A stretch of 64,000 nt of DNA from Halomonas eurihalina (GTDB lineage Bacteria; Pseudomonadota; Gammaproteobacteria; Pseudomonadales; Halomonadaceae), in contig NZ_VTPU01000006.1 in the NCBI RefSeq assembly GCF_008274785.1, positions 124,001 to 188,000 on the forward strand. The letters run 5' to 3'. Position 1 is the stretch's first letter; the number at the start of each line of letters is the position of its first letter. The position numbers and the translations under genes are program-made. Shown here piece by piece: positions 54,596 to 63,473 of the stretch. The notes under the pieces are model-generated. The model was given only the letters and a program-made list of their open reading frames with translations. It was not told the origin of the DNA and did no database searches.

Positions 54596-57226
54596 ATGTC
54601 CACACCCCAAGCGATTCACCTGAGCGACTATCGTCCGCCCGCCTACCGTGTCACCCATACCGAGCTGACCTTCGAGCTCGATCCTTCCGCCACACGCGTC
54701 AAGGCGCGATTGCACCTCGAGCGCCATCCCGAGCGCGAGGCCGGTGAGGCACTGGAACTCGACGGCGAGCAACTGACGCTCAAGTCCATCGCCCTCGATG
54801 GCCAGGTACTGGGCGAGGACGAGTACCGACTCACCGAGCAGGGGCTGCGGATCGAGAGCGTGCCAGCGAGCTTTCTGCTGGATACCGAGGTGGAAATCTC
54901 GCCTGAGGAGAACACCGCCCTGGAGGGGCTCTATCGCTCCGGCGGCATGTTCTGTACCCAGTGCGAGGCGGAAGGCTTTCGTCGCATCACCTTCTATCCG
55001 GATCGGCCGGATGTCATGGCGACCTTCTCGACTACGGTGGTCGGCGATGCCGCCAGCCTGCCGGTGCTGCTCTCCAACGGCAATCCAGTGGAGCGGGGCG
55101 AGCTGCCGAACGGGCGACACTTCGTCACCTGGGAGGACCCGCATCCCAAGCCCTGTTACTTGTTCGCCCTGGTCGCCGGCGACCTGAATAAGGTCGAGGA
55201 TCGCTTCACCACCATGAGCGGTCGTGACGTCACCCTGCAGATCTGGGTCGAAGAGGAAAACCTCGGCAAGACCGATCACGCCATGGCCTCGCTCAAGCGC
55301 GCCATGCGCTGGGACGAGGAGACCTACGGTCGCGAATACGACCTCGACCTGTTCATGATCGTGGCGGTCAACGATTTCAACATGGGCGCCATGGAGAACA
55401 AGGGGCTCAACATCTTCAACTCGGCGGCGGTGCTGACCCACCCGGATACCGCCACCGACGCTGCCTTCCAGCGGGTCGAAGGCATCGTCGCCCACGAGTA
55501 TTTCCACAACTGGTCCGGCAATCGGGTGACCTGCCGTGACTGGTTCCAGTTGTCGCTCAAGGAAGGCTTCACCGTCTTCCGCGACCAGAGTTTTTCCGCC
55601 GATGTGAACTCGGCGCCGGTCAAGCGCATCGAGGACGTGTCCTTCTTCCGCACCGCCCAGTTCGCCGAGGACGCCGGCCCCACCGCACATCCGGTGCGTC
55701 CGGATCACTACATCGAGATCGGCAACTTCTACACCCTGACCATCTACGAGAAGGGTGCCGAGATCGTGCGCATGCTGCGCAACCTGGTGGGCTGGGAGGC
55801 CTTCCGGCGCGGTTCGGATCTCTATTTCTCGCGCTTCGATGGCCAGGCGGTGACCATCGAGGACTTCGTGACCTGCATGGCGGAGGCTTCCGGTCAAAAC
55901 CTGGATCAGTTCATGCTGTGGTACTCCCAAGCCGGCACGCCGGAAATCGATGCCCACGGCGAGTACGACTATGCGCGCGCCGAGTATCGGCTGATCCTGC
56001 GCCAGCGCACCCCGGCCACGCCGGGCCAGTCCGACAAGCAGGCCCTGCACATCCCGGTACGGCTGGGGCTGGTGGGTACCAAGTCCGGCCGCGACCTGGC
56101 GCTGACCCTGGATGGTGAGTCGCTGGGCCGTGACGCGGTGATCCATCTGCGCGAGGACGAGCAGGAGTTCGTCTTCACCGATCTTGCCGAGGCCCCTGTG
56201 CCGTCGCTGGCGCGTGGATTCTCGGCGCCGGTCAAGCTGAACTTCCCGTATTCCCGCGAGGATCTGGCCTTCCTGCTGGCCAACGACAGCGATGGCTTCA
56301 ATCGCTGGGATGCCGGCCAGCGTCTGGCGCTGCTGGCGCTCGACGACCTGATCGCCGCGCATCGCAATGGTGTCGAGAAGGTCATGGACAATCGTGTCGT
56401 CGATGCCTTCCGGACCCTGTTGACCAGCGATACCGACGACAAGGCGGTGCTGGCGGAGATGCTGACCTTGCCCTCCGAGGCCTACATCGCCGAGCAGCAG
56501 CCGCTGGTCGATGTGGACGCCATCCATGCCGCCCGGCAGTTCGTCAAACAGTCACTGGCGGTGACCCTGCGCGATGAGTTCCTGGCGGTCTACCAGGCCA
56601 ATCTCGACGATGTGTCTTACGCCCCCGAGCCTGACCAGATTGCCGCGCGCAGCCTGAAGAATGTAGCGCTGTCCTACCTGATGAGTATCGAGGACGAAGA
56701 GGGCGTGGCACTGACGCAGCGTCAGTTCGAGGCCGAGCACAACATGACCGATGTGCGTCATGCGCTTACCCTGCTGACGCACAGCAGCCGTGACGATCTT
56801 GCCGACCCCGCGCTCAAGGCCTTCGGTCAGAAGTGGGCGCATGATCCGCTGGTCATGGATCAATGGTTCAGCATTCAGGTCTCGCGCCCCCAGGCGGATG
56901 CCCTGGAGCGGGTCAAGTTCCTGATGGATCATCCAGCCTTCTCGCTGACCAATCCCAACAAGGTGCGGGCGCTGATCGGTGCCTTCGCCCAGAACCGGGT
57001 CAACTTCCATCGTCTCGATGGCGAGGGCTACAAGCTGCTGGCCGATGTGGTCATCAAGCTCAATCGCCTGAATCCGGAGATCGCCGCGCGCCTGATCACC
57101 CCGCTGACCCGCTGGGCGCGCTATGACGAGACTCGTCAGGAGTTGATGAAGGCCGAACTGGAGCGCATTCGCGCCGAGGACCTCTCGCCGAATGTGTATG
57201 AGGTGGTCGAGAAAGCCCTGGCCTGA
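54596..57226 (+). CDS. pepN: Aminopeptidase N
   Basis: M1 zinc aminopeptidase, 876 aa, removing N-terminal residues from peptides in the cytoplasm. The ATG at 54596 follows CAGGAGCC; an ATG at 54563 lacks one. Motifs: GAMENKGLNIFN (exopeptidase motif), zinc site HEYFHNWSGNRVTC and the distal Glu in WFQLSLKEGFTVFRDQ, and a C-terminal superhelix of about 300 residues. The length matches E. coli PepN (870). A hairpin terminator follows. Confidence 0.97.
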   Translation: MSTPQAIHLSDYRPPAYRVTHTELTFELDPSATRVKARLHLERHPEREAGEALELDGEQLTLKSIALDGQVLGEDEYRLTEQGLRIESVPASFLLDTEVEISPEENTALEGLYRSGGMFCTQCEAEGFRRITFYPDRPDVMATFSTTVVGDAASLPVLLSNGNPVERGELPNGRHFVTWEDPHPKPCYLFALVAGDLNKVEDRFTTMSGRDVTLQIWVEEENLGKTDHAMASLKRAMRWDEETYGREYDLDLFMIVAVNDFNMGAMENKGLNIFNSAAVLTHPDTATDAAFQRVEGIVAHEYFHNWSGNRVTCRDWFQLSLKEGFTVFRDQSFSADVNSAPVKRIEDVSFFRTAQFAEDAGPTAHPVRPDHYIEIGNFYTLTIYEKGAEIVRMLRNLVGWEAFRRGSDLYFSRFDGQAVTIEDFVTCMAEASGQNLDQFMLWYSQAGTPEIDAHGEYDYARAEYRLILRQRTPATPGQSDKQALHIPVRLGLVGTKSGRDLALTLDGESLGRDAVIHLREDEQEFVFTDLAEAPVPSLARGFSAPVKLNFPYSREDLAFLLANDSDGFNRWDAGQRLALLALDDLIAAHRNGVEKVMDNRVVDAFRTLLTSDTDDKAVLAEMLTLPSEAYIAEQQPLVDVDAIHAARQFVKQSLAVTLRDEFLAVYQANLDDVSYAPEPDQIAARSLKNVALSYLMSIEDEEGVALTQRQFEAEHNMTDVRHALTLLTHSSRDDLADPALKAFGQKWAHDPLVMDQWFSIQVSRPQADALERVKFLMDHPAFSLTNPNKVRALIGAFAQNRVNFHRLDGEGYKLLADVVIKLNRLNPEIAARLITPLTRWARYDETRQELMKAELERIRAEDLSPNVYEVVEKALA

Positions 57227-57262
57227 CGCCCAGCTCTTCTTTCGTGATCGTTTGTCACTAAA

Positions 57263-57293
57263 AGGCGCCGCCCTCCTGGGCGGCGCCTGCGTT
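57263..57293 (+). terminator. Terminator after pepN
   Basis: AGGCGCCGCCC (57263-57273), loop TCCT, GGGCGGCGCCT (57278-57288), GCG then TTT. Strong stem with a short T-tail; it may also serve the convergent gene. Confidence 0.75.
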
Positions 57294-57315
57294 TGCGATG
57301 AGCAAAGTCCTGCGT

Positions 57316-57603
57316 CTAGTTGATCAGCCAGCCGAGCACCAGCAATCCCAGCAGCCACCAGAAAAGAGTGGCGATGATGGCGCGTTGCATCAAGGCGCGA
57401 AAGCCGCGCCACAGCATCCAGAGCCCGAACACCAGAATGGCCAGACTGAGCAACGAGGGCGAGATGCCGAGCGAGCCGGATAGGCCGTTCAACAGCCCAT
57501 CGACAGCATCGTCGGCATGGGTGAACAGGCCGGTCAAGAGCTCGACGATCAGACGAATGCCCTCGCCGAGGGCATTGCCGATGAAGGAAAAGAGGTCTTC
57601 CAT
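57316..57603 (-). CDS. Small membrane protein of unknown function
   Basis: 95 aa from the ATG at 57603 (MEDLFSFIGNALGEGIRLIV); an in-frame ATG at 57654 adds 17 polar residues, and neither has a strong ribosome-binding site. Two or three hydrophobic segments, including SLLSLAILVFGLWMLWRGF and IIATLFWWLLGLLVLGWLIN. No family was recognised. It lies downstream of the KefB-like gene on the same strand, so the two may be co-transcribed. Confidence 0.65.
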   Translation of the reverse strand: MEDLFSFIGNALGEGIRLIVELLTGLFTHADDAVDGLLNGLSGSLGISPSLLSLAILVFGLWMLWRGFRALMQRAIIATLFWWLLGLLVLGWLIN

Positions 57604-57671
57604 GAGCGGGAAATCCGTCGCTGGGCTGAGTCGGCCGCCAGTATCGCGACTCATGGGGAGAGGAGCAAGGT

Positions 57672-59270
57672 TCAGCCGAGTTGACTGATCTTCGAATCGA
57701 TACCAGCCTCCTCGGCGGCGCTGTCGGCCAGTGCCCGGCCCGCTTCGTCATAAACGTGGAAGACAGCATGAGCGCCGAGCTCGCGGATCGGTTCGATTTC
57801 CTCGGGATACTCCACCACGGCGGTGATGCGTCCGGGAAAGTGGCGCCAGCGCAGTTGTTTCAGCGCCGCCAGGTTACCGGCGTGGTGCGGCATGGCCAGC
57901 ACTACCATGCGTACTTCGGGGGACATCAGCAGCTTGTCCCAGAAGTCGGAGTCCACGGCATCCCCCTCCAGGATGTTGAAGCCGCGCTCGCTTAGCCGGG
58001 CAACGCTCTTGGGATTGCTGTCGATGCCCAGTACCTGGAGGCCGTACACCTTCTGCAGGCGACGGTAGGCGCTGCGCCCGATACGCCCCATGCCGAGCAC
58101 GACGGCCTCGGCATCGCCGACCTCGATAGGACGGTCGCTGGACGTGAGGGTGGCAGTATCGATGGCTGGCAGGCGGGGCTCGATGCGACGGTAGAGCCGC
58201 TCGCTGAACGCATTGAGCAACGAGGAGACAGCAAAGCTCATGGCCACTGCCAGGGACAGGATCACCAGCCACCTGGCGGGCAGCCAGCCGGCACTGACGG
58301 CGATGGCGCCGACGATCAAGCCGAATTCCGAGTAGTTGGTCAGGCTCAGCGACGCCAGCAGAGACGTGCGGTGACGCATGCGAAAGCGCATGAAGACCAG
58401 TTGGTAGAGGAGGCTCTTCAGGGGCAGCAACAGGACCAGCAACATCGCCACGCCCAACTGTTCCCAGCTCGGTAGTGCCGTCAGGCCAAGGCTCAGGAAG
58501 AAGCCCACCAGGAGGAGCTCCTTGAGACTGAACATCGAGCGTGCCAGCGTCTGGCCCGCCGGATGAGGGGCCAGCAGCAAGCCGATGAGCAGCGCGCCGA
58601 GGTCGCCCTTGATGCCGACGGCCTCGAACAACGCATAGCCTAGAACCAGGGCCAGCAGGATGCCGAACAGCATCTGCATCTCGCCATGGCCCAGCCGGTC
58701 GAGCAGGGCGCGCAGCGCCGGTGCCAGAGGAATCAGCAGCACCAGCCCCAGCGCCCAGGGGCTGGGCAGGGTGCCGCTGGAGACGGTCAGGAAGGCCACC
58801 GCGAAGATGTCCTGCATGATCAGTACCCCGATGGCCAGGCGCCCGTAGGCGGCCTGGGTCTCGCTGCGTTTCTCCAGTACCTTGACCACGAACACCGTGC
58901 TCGAAAAGGACAGCGCGAAGGACAGCAGCAGCAGAGTGGTCGGGGCGACACCGGCCAGTAAAGGCAGCCCCACTGCCTTGAGAATCAGGAAGATGGCCAC
59001 CAGGGTCAGTGTTGAGACGAGCATGTGCAGGCTTGCGCCGCCCCACACATCACGGCGTAGCAGGGTGCGTATGTCCAGCTTGAGGCCGATGGTGAACAGT
59101 AGCAGGGTCACGCCCACATCGGCCAACGTACCGAGAAGGGGGGAGGGCTCGACATCAAGGAAGTTGAGCACGAAGCCGCCGGCGAGAAAGCCCACCAGGG
59201 GAGGCAGATGCAGGCTCAGGGCGACGAGGCCGCCGAGGAAGGCGGCGATGATGATGGCCGGGTCGATCAT
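57672..59270 (-). CDS. CPA2-type monovalent cation:proton antiporter with TrkA-N domain
   Basis: 532-aa inner-membrane antiporter of the KefB/YbaL/RosB type. About 12 transmembrane helices in the first 370 residues (LPPLVGFLAGGFVLNFLDV, TLLLFTIGLKLDIRTLL, SLTNYSEFGLIVGAIAV), then a cytoplasmic RCK/TrkA-N Rossmann domain (AVVLGMGRIGRSAYRRLQ, LGIDSNPKSVARL). Nucleotide gating of K+ or Na+ efflux is typical of the family and would suit a halophile; the transported ion is not determined. Confidence 0.92.
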   Translation of the reverse strand: MIDPAIIIAAFLGGLVALSLHLPPLVGFLAGGFVLNFLDVEPSPLLGTLADVGVTLLLFTIGLKLDIRTLLRRDVWGGASLHMLVSTLTLVAIFLILKAVGLPLLAGVAPTTLLLLSFALSFSSTVFVVKVLEKRSETQAAYGRLAIGVLIMQDIFAVAFLTVSSGTLPSPWALGLVLLIPLAPALRALLDRLGHGEMQMLFGILLALVLGYALFEAVGIKGDLGALLIGLLLAPHPAGQTLARSMFSLKELLLVGFFLSLGLTALPSWEQLGVAMLLVLLLPLKSLLYQLVFMRFRMRHRTSLLASLSLTNYSEFGLIVGAIAVSAGWLPARWLVILSLAVAMSFAVSSLLNAFSERLYRRIEPRLPAIDTATLTSSDRPIEVGDAEAVVLGMGRIGRSAYRRLQKVYGLQVLGIDSNPKSVARLSERGFNILEGDAVDSDFWDKLLMSPEVRMVVLAMPHHAGNLAALKQLRWRHFPGRITAVVEYPEEIEPIRELGAHAVFHVYDEAGRALADSAAEEAGIDSKISQLG

Positions 59271-59409
59271 GAAGGCTCCGCTGTACCGAGGTATGCAGAC
59301 AGATAGTGTAAGGAAGTCGTAAAGTGAATGGCATTCATCATTGCAATGTATCGCAGCGCCGTGAAACGGGAGTGACGCATTCAGGAGTCTTCAAGGAGGC
59401 GGGGAAGGC

Positions 59410-60348
59410 ATGACCCGACTGATTCTCAATGGCAAGGCTGCGCAATTGCCGCAAGTGCGTGAGGCCGTCTTCGCCAGTCGGGATGCCGGCGCCAATATGG
59501 AAGTGCTGGTGACCTGGGAAAAAGGGGATGCCGCTCGGCTGGCCGAACAGGCAGGATACGCCGGCCGGTCACGCGTGATCGCCGGTGGTGGCGACGGTAC
59601 CGTCAACGAAGTGGTCAATGGTTTGATGCGCCTGACGCTGGAGAGGCGGCCGGCATTGGGCATCCTGCCGCTGGGCAGCGCCAATGATCTGGCAATGTCG
59701 TTGGATCTGCCCCAGACGCCCGGCGCGGCACTGGCAGCGGCACTTCGCCTGCCGTCGCGCCCCGTCGACGTGGCACGACTGGATGACCGCTATTTCCTGA
59801 ACATGACCACTGGCGGCTTCGGCGCCGAGGTGACTTCCTCCACGCCGAAGAGTCTCAAGCGATTGCTGGGTGGCGGTGCCTACTCGCTGATCGGTGCGCT
59901 CAAGGCTTGGCAGCACCATCCTTATGCTGGTCACCTTAGCTGGGCAGGCGGACAATGCGATGCCTCACTGTTCGTGCTGGCCATGGGGAATGGCACCCAG
60001 GCCGGTGGCGGCCAACGGCTGACGCCCGAGGCGCGCCTCGATGACGGTCTGCTGGATATTCTGCTGGTACGCGATTTTGCCTCGTTGCGGGACATGGTGA
60101 CGATGCGCCGAGAACTCCTGGAGCGCCCTCGGGAAGGGCTGTTCGTCGAAACCTTTCGTACTCCTTGGCTGAGGTTTGAAGGGGTAGATGGCCTGCCCTT
60201 GACCCTGGACGGTGAGCCGTTGTGCCGCCACGACTTCCATGTTGAAGTCGAGTCGGGCGCACTGGAACTCGTGGTGCCCGGGGACTGTCCCTTGTTCTCT
60301 CATGGCTCGAACGGGGCTGGCGAGTCCTGGTCCCGCGCGGCATCATGA
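59410..60348 (+). CDS. yegS: YegS-like lipid kinase
   Basis: 312 aa of the diacylglycerol/sphingosine kinase-like superfamily. Nucleotide motif VIAGGGDGTVNEVVNG, then LGILPLGSANDLAMSLDLPQ, GGFGAEVTSSTPKSLKRLLG and LPLTLDGEPL, the YegS pattern; E. coli YegS is 299 aa and phosphorylates phosphatidylglycerol in vitro. The ATG follows AAGGAGGCGG with good spacing. Confidence 0.9.
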   Translation: MTRLILNGKAAQLPQVREAVFASRDAGANMEVLVTWEKGDAARLAEQAGYAGRSRVIAGGGDGTVNEVVNGLMRLTLERRPALGILPLGSANDLAMSLDLPQTPGAALAAALRLPSRPVDVARLDDRYFLNMTTGGFGAEVTSSTPKSLKRLLGGGAYSLIGALKAWQHHPYAGHLSWAGGQCDASLFVLAMGNGTQAGGGQRLTPEARLDDGLLDILLVRDFASLRDMVTMRRELLERPREGLFVETFRTPWLRFEGVDGLPLTLDGEPLCRHDFHVEVESGALELVVPGDCPLFSHGSNGAGESWSRAAS

Positions 60349-60381
60349 GGTGTCGATGTTGCCATTCACGGAGGAGCCATC

Positions 60382-60810
60382 ATGCTGACACCGTTCCACC
60401 TCGCTGTTCAGGTGCGCGACCTGGCCGAGGCCCGACGTTTCTACGCTGAACTGCTGGGATGCGGTGAGGGTCGCTCCAGCGACACTTGGGTCGATTTCAA
60501 TCTCTACGGTCACCAGTTCGTCTGCCATCTCAATCCAGCCTTGGGTGAGTCGGGGCTCGAAGACCATCGCAACCCTGTGGATGGGCACGGCGTTCCGGTG
60601 CCGCATTTCGGCGTGGTGCTGGAAATGGAAGATTGGGAGGCCTTGGTCGATCGTCTGACCACGGTGGGCATCCGCTTCGAGATCGCCCCCTATGTGCGTT
60701 TTCAGGGGGAGCCTGGCGAACAGGCCACCATGTTCTTCCGGGACCCCAGCGGCAATGCCATCGAGTTCAAGGCGTTTCGGGATATTCAGGGACAACTGTT
60801 CGCGACATAG
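60382..60810 (+). CDS. VOC-family (glyoxalase-like) protein
   Basis: 142 aa, two beta-alpha-beta-beta-beta repeats of the vicinal-oxygen-chelate fold. [20 protein letters not shown] gives a metal-binding His, [20 protein letters not shown] another, and [17 protein letters not shown] the C-terminal Glu. The substrate cannot be told; glyoxalase I or dioxygenase activity is not implied. GGAGG precedes the ATG. Six 15-bp repeats start right after its stop. Confidence 0.88.
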   Translation: MLTPFHLAVQVRDLAEARRFYAELLGCGEGRSSDTWVDFNLYGHQFVCHLNPALGESGLEDHRNPVDGHGVPVPHFGVVLEMEDWEALVDRLTTVGIRFEIAPYVRFQGEPGEQATMFFRDPSGNAIEFKAFRDIQGQLFAT

Positions 60811-60900
60811 CTTGTAATGACACGGCTTGTAATGACACGGCTCGTGACGACCTGGCTTTTGGTAGCATGGTTTGTGATGACACCGCTTGCGATGGTTCGG
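60811..60900. repeat. Six degenerate 15-bp tandem repeats
   Basis: Six consecutive 15-bp units begin at the base after the VOC stop codon: CTTGTAATGACACGG twice exactly (60811-60840), then CTCGTGACGACCTGG, CTTTTGGTAGCATGG, TTTGTGATGACACCG and CTTGCGATGGTTCGG. They end 41 bp before the lipoprotein start. The pattern suits either an expanded minisatellite or repeated binding sites. Confidence 0.85.
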
Positions 60901-60941
60901 GGGCTCTGGTGCAATGTCGCTTCGTTTCTTGGGAGGCAACG

Positions 60942-61664
60942 ATGGCAATGAAATTCTGGGGGCCGCTCGCATTGGCCGCGGTCTTGGGTCTTGCCGGGTG
61001 CAGTGACGACGAAAGTGCCCCGGCGGGTGAAGAGAGCGTGTCGCAGGAAGCGGGTGCGCAACAGCAGCAAGAAACTGGGAGCGCCACCACCGAGGCAGAG
61101 GCGACACAGGGTGAGCGTGTCGCGCGTGATGCCGAGGATGGCGACGCGCCGCAGGCGGCGGGTGAAACGGCGGACGTGTCGGCTTCCGCACCGGAATCCG
61201 ACACGTCGCAGGGTGATGTCGCCGAAATCGCCGATGAACCTTCGGCCATCGAACCTCCGGATGAGGGCGAGGTCCTGAATGAATCGGAGGCCATGCCGGG
61301 CGAGACCAGCAGCGAGGACGTCGATGCCATCATCGAGGAGACCGAACGGCGCTTCGATGAAGCAAGCAAGAAAGTCGACGAGCAGTTCAAGGAAGCCGAA
61401 CAAGAGACACCTGAATCGACGGTGCCGGAATCCGAGGCATCCGCGGATCTTGATGCCGCTCTCGAGTCACCGTCCGCGTTGCCTGATGACGCCACCACCC
61501 TGGAAGAGGGTAGCTCCGACCCAGAGGTCCAGGCGATCCTGGAGGAAACGGAGCGGCGTTTCGAGGAGGCCAGCAAGGAAATCGACCAACAGTTCAAGCA
61601 GGCCGAGCGCCGGGTGCCCGACGAGATAAGCGGCTCGACCACGGAGCCGGATGAGGCGCCGTGA
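60942..61664 (+). CDS. Acidic lipoprotein with duplicated coiled-coil motif
   Basis: 240 aa from the ATG at 60942, after GGGAGGC. Lipoprotein signal MAMKFWGPLALAAVLGLAGC with lipobox LAGC; the mature protein is very acidic and rich in Glu, Ala, Ser and Thr. Two near copies of a helical block occur: AIIEETERRFDEASKKVDEQ and AILEETERRFEEASKEIDQQ, each followed by FKxAE. No family recognised. Upstream frame sequence is shadow of the VOC gene and the 15-bp repeats. A periplasmic membrane-anchored spacer or envelope role is a guess. Confidence 0.8.
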   Translation: MAMKFWGPLALAAVLGLAGCSDDESAPAGEESVSQEAGAQQQQETGSATTEAEATQGERVARDAEDGDAPQAAGETADVSASAPESDTSQGDVAEIADEPSAIEPPDEGEVLNESEAMPGETSSEDVDAIIEETERRFDEASKKVDEQFKEAEQETPESTVPESEASADLDAALESPSALPDDATTLEEGSSDPEVQAILEETERRFEEASKEIDQQFKQAERRVPDEISGSTTEPDEAP

Positions 61665-61679
61665 CAAAAGCTGGGGCAT

Positions 61680-61707
61680 GAAAAAGGCCCACCTGCGGGT
61701 GGGCCTT
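61680..61707 (-). terminator. Terminator of the cold-shock gene
   Basis: On the minus strand: AAGGCCCACC, loop CGCA, GGTGGGCCTT, then five T (plus-strand 61681-61707). It sits 50 bp after the csp stop. Read on the plus strand it may also end the lipoprotein transcript, but the T-run favours the minus strand. Confidence 0.88.
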
Positions 61708-61756
61708 CGGAACGATGTCGCGTCGGATGACGACGACTCCGGGTCAGAGGTCGACC

Positions 61757-61963
61757 TCAGTCGCTGATCCGGACGTTGGAGGCCTGAAGGCCTTTTTTGC
61801 CCTGAGTGACCTCGAAGGAGACCTTCTGGCCATCCTGCAGGGACTTGAAGCCTTCAGCCTGAATCTCGGAGAAGTGGACAAAGAGGTCATCGCCGCCGTC
61901 TTCCGGAGAGATGAAGCCATAGCCCTTGGTGTCGTTGAACCACTTGACAGTGCCAGTTGCCAT
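61757..61963 (-). CDS. Cold-shock domain protein (CspA family)
   Basis: 68-aa OB-fold RNA chaperone. RNP1 is KGYGFISP and RNP2 is DLFVHFSEI; start [20 protein letters not shown] and ending [12 protein letters not shown] are typical. AAGGAAA precedes the ATG. The upstream region of about 150 nt could be a long 5' leader like those that control csp mRNA at low temperature; a TTGACG at about 62150 on the minus strand could be a -35 but lacks a good -10. Confidence 0.95.
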   Translation of the reverse strand: MATGTVKWFNDTKGYGFISPEDGGDDLFVHFSEIQAEGFKSLQDGQKVSFEVTQGKKGLQASNVRISD

Positions 61964-62265
61964 TGTCGATTTCCTTAACTAGCTAAATGATGATGCTGGG
62001 CCGAGCGGCCATCTGCCGCGCCGTGCCCCAAATGCGTGGGCAAGACAAGAAAGAAGTGCGCACTGGGTGTATCGAAGGGATCGACGTACAACTGACGACT
62101 TTTCTACTTGCTGACCAACGCCATGGATGGTGCACCAGCACTAGGGTTGCGTCAACAGAGTGGCGCAGGGAGACTGGTACCTCCACCCCTGATCACTGTA
62201 GATTGAAAGCCTCCGGGCGTCCAGCGGCTCAGGGGGCACTGCAAGGCTGATTGAGAGACAGGCCC
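61964..62265. other. Divergent region between the cold-shock and TM2 genes
   Basis: 302 bp without a gene. It should contain the csp leader and promoter and the promoter of the TM2 gene. Apart from the possible TTGACG on the minus strand, no clear consensus element was found. Confidence 0.4.
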
Positions 62266-62691
62266 ATGAACCATACGAATATTTCCTCGGAAGGCACGCA
62301 CAGCAAGCTGATTGGTTATCTGCTCTGGTTGTTCGGCTTTCTTGGTGCCCACCGCTTCTACTACGGCAAGCCGGTCACCGGGACGATCTGGTTCTTCACG
62401 TTCGGCTTGCTGGGTATCGGCTGGTTGATCGACCTGTTTCTGATTCCCGCCATGGATCGTCAGGCGGACCTGCGCTTCCAGGCCGGCCCGATCAACTACT
62501 CTCTGGCCTGGTTGTTGCTGACCTTCCTGGGGGTTCTGGGGATTCATCGCTTCTATCAGGAAAAGTGGCTCACCGGCATCCTTTATCTCTGTACCTTTGG
62601 GGTGTTCGGCCTTGGCGTGCTGTACGATTTCTGGACGCTCAATGACCAGATCTCCATGCGCCATACCGAGCGGGGCATCTTTGGCGGCTGA
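62266..62691 (+). CDS. Double TM2-domain membrane protein
   Basis: 141 aa from the ATG at 62266. Two TM2 domains in tandem: GFLGAHRFYYGKPVTGTIWF with IGWLIDLF, and GVLGIHRFYQEKWLTGILYL with LGVLYDFW; each has the GxHRFY motif and a following Asp. TM2 proteins are small membrane proteins of unknown function in bacteria. The LysE-type gene starts 3 bp after its stop, so the two are likely co-transcribed. Confidence 0.88.
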   Translation: MNHTNISSEGTHSKLIGYLLWLFGFLGAHRFYYGKPVTGTIWFFTFGLLGIGWLIDLFLIPAMDRQADLRFQAGPINYSLAWLLLTFLGVLGIHRFYQEKWLTGILYLCTFGVFGLGVLYDFWTLNDQISMRHTERGIFGG

Positions 62692-62694
62692 GGA

Positions 62695-63342
62695 ATGGCA
62701 ATGTACTTCGACTCCCAGTTCTGGCCCTTTCTGGTGGCGATTACCCTGCTCAGCATCACGCCGGGAGTCGATACCCTGCTGGTCATTCGCAATACCGCCC
62801 GAGGCGGGGTTCGGGACGGCGTCCTGACCAGCCTGGCGATCTGCAGTGGACTTTTCGTGCATGCCGCTGTCTCGGCCCTGGGCATTTCGCTGATCCTGCT
62901 GCAATCGGCCTGGGCGTTCGGTGCGCTCAAGCTGGCGGGGGCGGCCTATCTGATCTGGCTGGGCATCAACAGCCTGATGGCGGCACGGCGGGGGCAGGGA
63001 TTGCCGGTGGCCGGTATCGAGGAGGAAAGCCGGTCGGTGCCGGTCTGGCGCCCACTGCGGGAGGGGCTGCTGTCCAACGTCCTCAACCCTAAGACGGTGG
63101 TTTTCTACATGGCCTTCCTGCCACAGTTCATCTCACCGAGCGACCCCGCGTTCGTCAAGTCGCTGTGGTTGGCGGGGGTTCACTTCATCGTCGCCAATCT
63201 GTGGCAGATCGGCGTGGTGTTGATGGTAGGCAGCGCCAGTCGCTGGCTGGCGAGCCCGGCCTTCTCGCGCTGGTTGAACGGCGTGACCGGCGGCGTGCTG
63301 ATCGGGTTCGGCGTCAAGCTCGCCTTGACGAGGAGTCCCTAA
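62695..63342 (+). CDS. LysE/RhtB-family amino-acid exporter, second copy
   Basis: 215-aa inner-membrane exporter with about six hydrophobic segments: AITLLSITPGVDTLLVIRNT, ALKLAGAAYLIWLGINSL, and the family stretch GLLSNVLNPKTVVFYMAFLPQF. Starts 3 bp after the TM2 gene; an ATG at 62701 is an alternative. Substrate unknown. Confidence 0.9.
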   Translation: MAMYFDSQFWPFLVAITLLSITPGVDTLLVIRNTARGGVRDGVLTSLAICSGLFVHAAVSALGISLILLQSAWAFGALKLAGAAYLIWLGINSLMAARRGQGLPVAGIEEESRSVPVWRPLREGLLSNVLNPKTVVFYMAFLPQFISPSDPAFVKSLWLAGVHFIVANLWQIGVVLMVGSASRWLASPAFSRWLNGVTGGVLIGFGVKLALTRSP

Positions 63343-63345
63343 GAA

Positions 63346-63396
63346 CCACGGGCTACGAGCTGCGAGCTACGAACCCCAGCTCTTGCGCTAGCTCGA
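63346..63396. repeat. ACGAGCT-type intergenic repeat, second copy
   Basis: ACGGGCTACGAGCTGCGAG followed by CTACGA and a nearby GCTAGC, between the convergent LysE and transglycosylase genes. It is related to the repeat at 9119-9150, which is also between convergent genes. Confidence 0.55.
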
Positions 63397-63415
63397 GTTC
63401 GGGGACAGTCTGCTC

Positions 63416-63471
63416 GCCTCTCGCCTCTCGCCTCTCGCCTCTCGCCTCTCGCCTCTCGCCTCTCGCCTCTC
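63416..63471. repeat. Eight perfect tandem copies of a heptamer
   Basis: GCCTCTC repeated eight times without error (63416-63471; GAGAGGC on the minus strand). It ends 2 bp from the stop codon of the minus-strand transglycosylase gene, so it lies in the 3' untranslated region. Such arrays vary in copy number by replication slippage. Confidence 0.95.
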
Positions 63472-63473
63472 GC

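Noticed and set aside
53936..56527. 863-aa open frame antisense to pepN
   Set aside because: Very long, but fully antisense to a certain aminopeptidase gene with typical shadow composition.
60633..60941. Upstream extension of the lipoprotein, with ACNDT-like pentapeptide repeats
   Set aside because: The repeated peptide comes from the 15-bp DNA repeats read in frame; the lipoprotein signal and ribosome-binding site are at 60942.
63416..63471. CRISPR-like array
   Set aside because: The heptamers are contiguous with no spacers and no cas genes nearby.
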